Shown here piece by piece: positions 63,246-64,000 of a stretch of DNA of 64,000 bases. The DNA comes from CAISCU01 sp051861545 (GTDB taxonomy: Bacteria > Bacteroidota > Bacteroidia > UKL13-3): contig JBIMKP010000009.1 in the NCBI GenBank assembly GCA_051861545.1, positions 1 through 64,000 on the forward strand. Direction: 5' to 3'. Positions within the stretch are counted from its first letter, which is position 1. Each line of letters begins with the position of its first letter. Below the pieces are notes generated by a model. The model searched no databases, was not told where the DNA came from, and was given only the letters and a program-made list of their open reading frames with translations. Made by a program: the position numbers and the translations under genes.

Positions 63246-64000
63246 ATGTTACAATTAAATTATATCAGGGAAAACCTTGATGAAGTTAAAAGCAAACTCG
63301 CCAAAAAGCATGTAAAAAACATTGCTGATATTGACGAGATGTTGAAGCTTGATGATGAAAAGAAAAAATTAAAACTTCAAGTTGAAAATAACCAAGCTGA
63401 AGCCAATTTATTGGCAAAAAAGATTGGTGAACTAATGAAATCTGGTCAAAAGGATGAAGCTGAATCAATAAAAGTTCGTTCTAATGAACTAAAAGAATCG
63501 GCAAAAGACCAAGAAGTTTTATTGAAGAAATTAGAAGACGATATCTATAATATTCTTGTTACTTTTCCTAACCTTCCAAACGATATTGTTCCCGAAGGAA
63601 AAACCCCAGAAGAAAATCTAAATGTTCATGAATGGGGTGAAATTCCGAATTTGCATGATGCTGCAGTTCCTCATTGGGATTTAATTAAAAAATATGATTT
63701 AATTGATTTTGAATTAGGCGTTAAAATTACCGGTGCTGGATTCCCTGTTTACAAAAACAAAGGTGCTAGGTTACAAAGAGCCATGATTAACTTCTTTTTA
63801 GATGAAGCAATAAAAGCTGGTTACAGTGAAATAATGCCTCCTCTATTGGTTAATTCGGATTCTGGATTTGGAACTGGACAGTTACCTGATAAAGAAGGTC
63901 AAATGTACCATGCAACTGTAGATGATTTGTATTTGATACCAACTGCAGAAGTTCCAATTACCAATATTTACAGAGATGTAATTCTAAAAGAAGAAGATTT
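63246..64000 (+). CDS. serS: Seryl-tRNA synthetase, 5' part (runs off the window)
   Basis: The frame opens with ATG at 63246 (MLQLNYIRENLDEVK) and is still open at the window end after about 251 codons. The first ~105 residues form the tRNA-binding coiled coil (KHVKNIADIDEMLKLDDEKK, then AKDQEVLLKKLEDDI). The class II catalytic core follows (FPNLPNDIVPEGKTPEEN, VKITGAGFPVYKNKGARLQRA, LIPTAEVPITNIYRD). Seryl-AMP chemistry depends on the missing half. It starts 6 bases after the cyclophilin stop. Confidence 0.95.
   Translation, partial: MLQLNYIRENLDEVKSKLAKKHVKNIADIDEMLKLDDEKKKLKLQVENNQAEANLLAKKIGELMKSGQKDEAESIKVRSNELKESAKDQEVLLKKLEDDIYNILVTFPNLPNDIVPEGKTPEENLNVHEWGEIPNLHDAAVPHWDLIKKYDLIDFELGVKITGAGFPVYKNKGARLQRAMINFFLDEAIKAGYSEIMPPLLVNSDSGFGTGQLPDKEGQMYHATVDDLYLIPTAEVPITNIYRDVILKEED

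Noticed and set aside
1..64000. CRISPR array, prophage, integron or insertion sequence with transposase
   Set aside because: I saw no regularly spaced short repeats, no phage structural genes and no transposase or integrase reading frame.

Overview
The window is a compact, AT-rich stretch of chromosome from a member of the Bacteroidota. The evidence is: several proteins with type IX secretion (T9SS) C-terminal sorting domains; a TonB-dependent receptor with an N-terminal carboxypeptidase-regulatory-like domain; a PorV/PorQ-family barrel; LytS/LytTR two-component signalling; and promoters of the TTTG-N19-TAnnTTTG type. Most of the window is housekeeping. I cannot place the organism below phylum; the free-living, gliding/saprophytic orders (Chitinophagales, Sphingobacteriales, Cytophagales, Flavobacteriales) all fit.

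Layout. 1-2.8 kb: a LytS-type kinase and LytTR regulator bracketed by two direct copies of a ~400-bp repeat element. 2.8-7.4 kb: recO in a tight operon with a glycosyltransferase and a flippase-like membrane protein, then ruvC, a HIT hydrolase and greA. 7.5-16.4 kb: a three-gene envelope operon (TonB-dependent receptor, 1289-residue T9SS protein, PorV-like barrel). 16.5-19.7 kb: rsmA, mgtE and a 2-hydroxyacid dehydrogenase. 19.8-27.5 kb: a small secreted Cys protein, pepA-pdxA, then the fatty-acid block DUF177-rpmF-plsX-fabH-accB-accC. 27.5-35 kb: secreted hydrolases, a redoxin plus cytochrome c/copper-monooxygenase pair, a bacilliredoxin, ahcY and a lipoprotein. 35-43.4 kb: a TPR hybrid histidine kinase, pdxJ, a SIMPL protein, purA, a Fur-family regulator and a Rel/SpoT enzyme. 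43.6-48.4 kb: tRNA-Leu, tig, clpP and clpX. 48.4-54.5 kb: a kinase-like unknown and a four-gene operon (UMF1-type MFS, CCG-domain protein, SPFH protein, malate/lactate dehydrogenase-like). 54.6-55 kb: a third repeat copy, inverted. 55-64 kb: ppa, corA, two large T9SS proteins, lpdA, a cyclophilin and the 5' part of serS, which runs off the window.

How the genes fit together. PdxA and PdxJ are the two ring-forming enzymes of DXP-dependent vitamin B6 synthesis. PlsX, FabH, AccB and AccC cover phosphatidate precursor supply and fatty-acid initiation. Trigger factor, ClpP and ClpX form the usual folding/proteolysis neighbourhood. The receptor, T9SS protein and PorV-like barrel look like one envelope system. 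No CRISPR array, rRNA, prophage or transposase gene is visible.

The most unusual structure is the repeat family: three ~385-400-bp elements with ~11-bp terminal inverted repeats (cgaatatccg-type), apparent target duplications, and a central long hairpin whose stem sequence differs between copies while pairing is kept.
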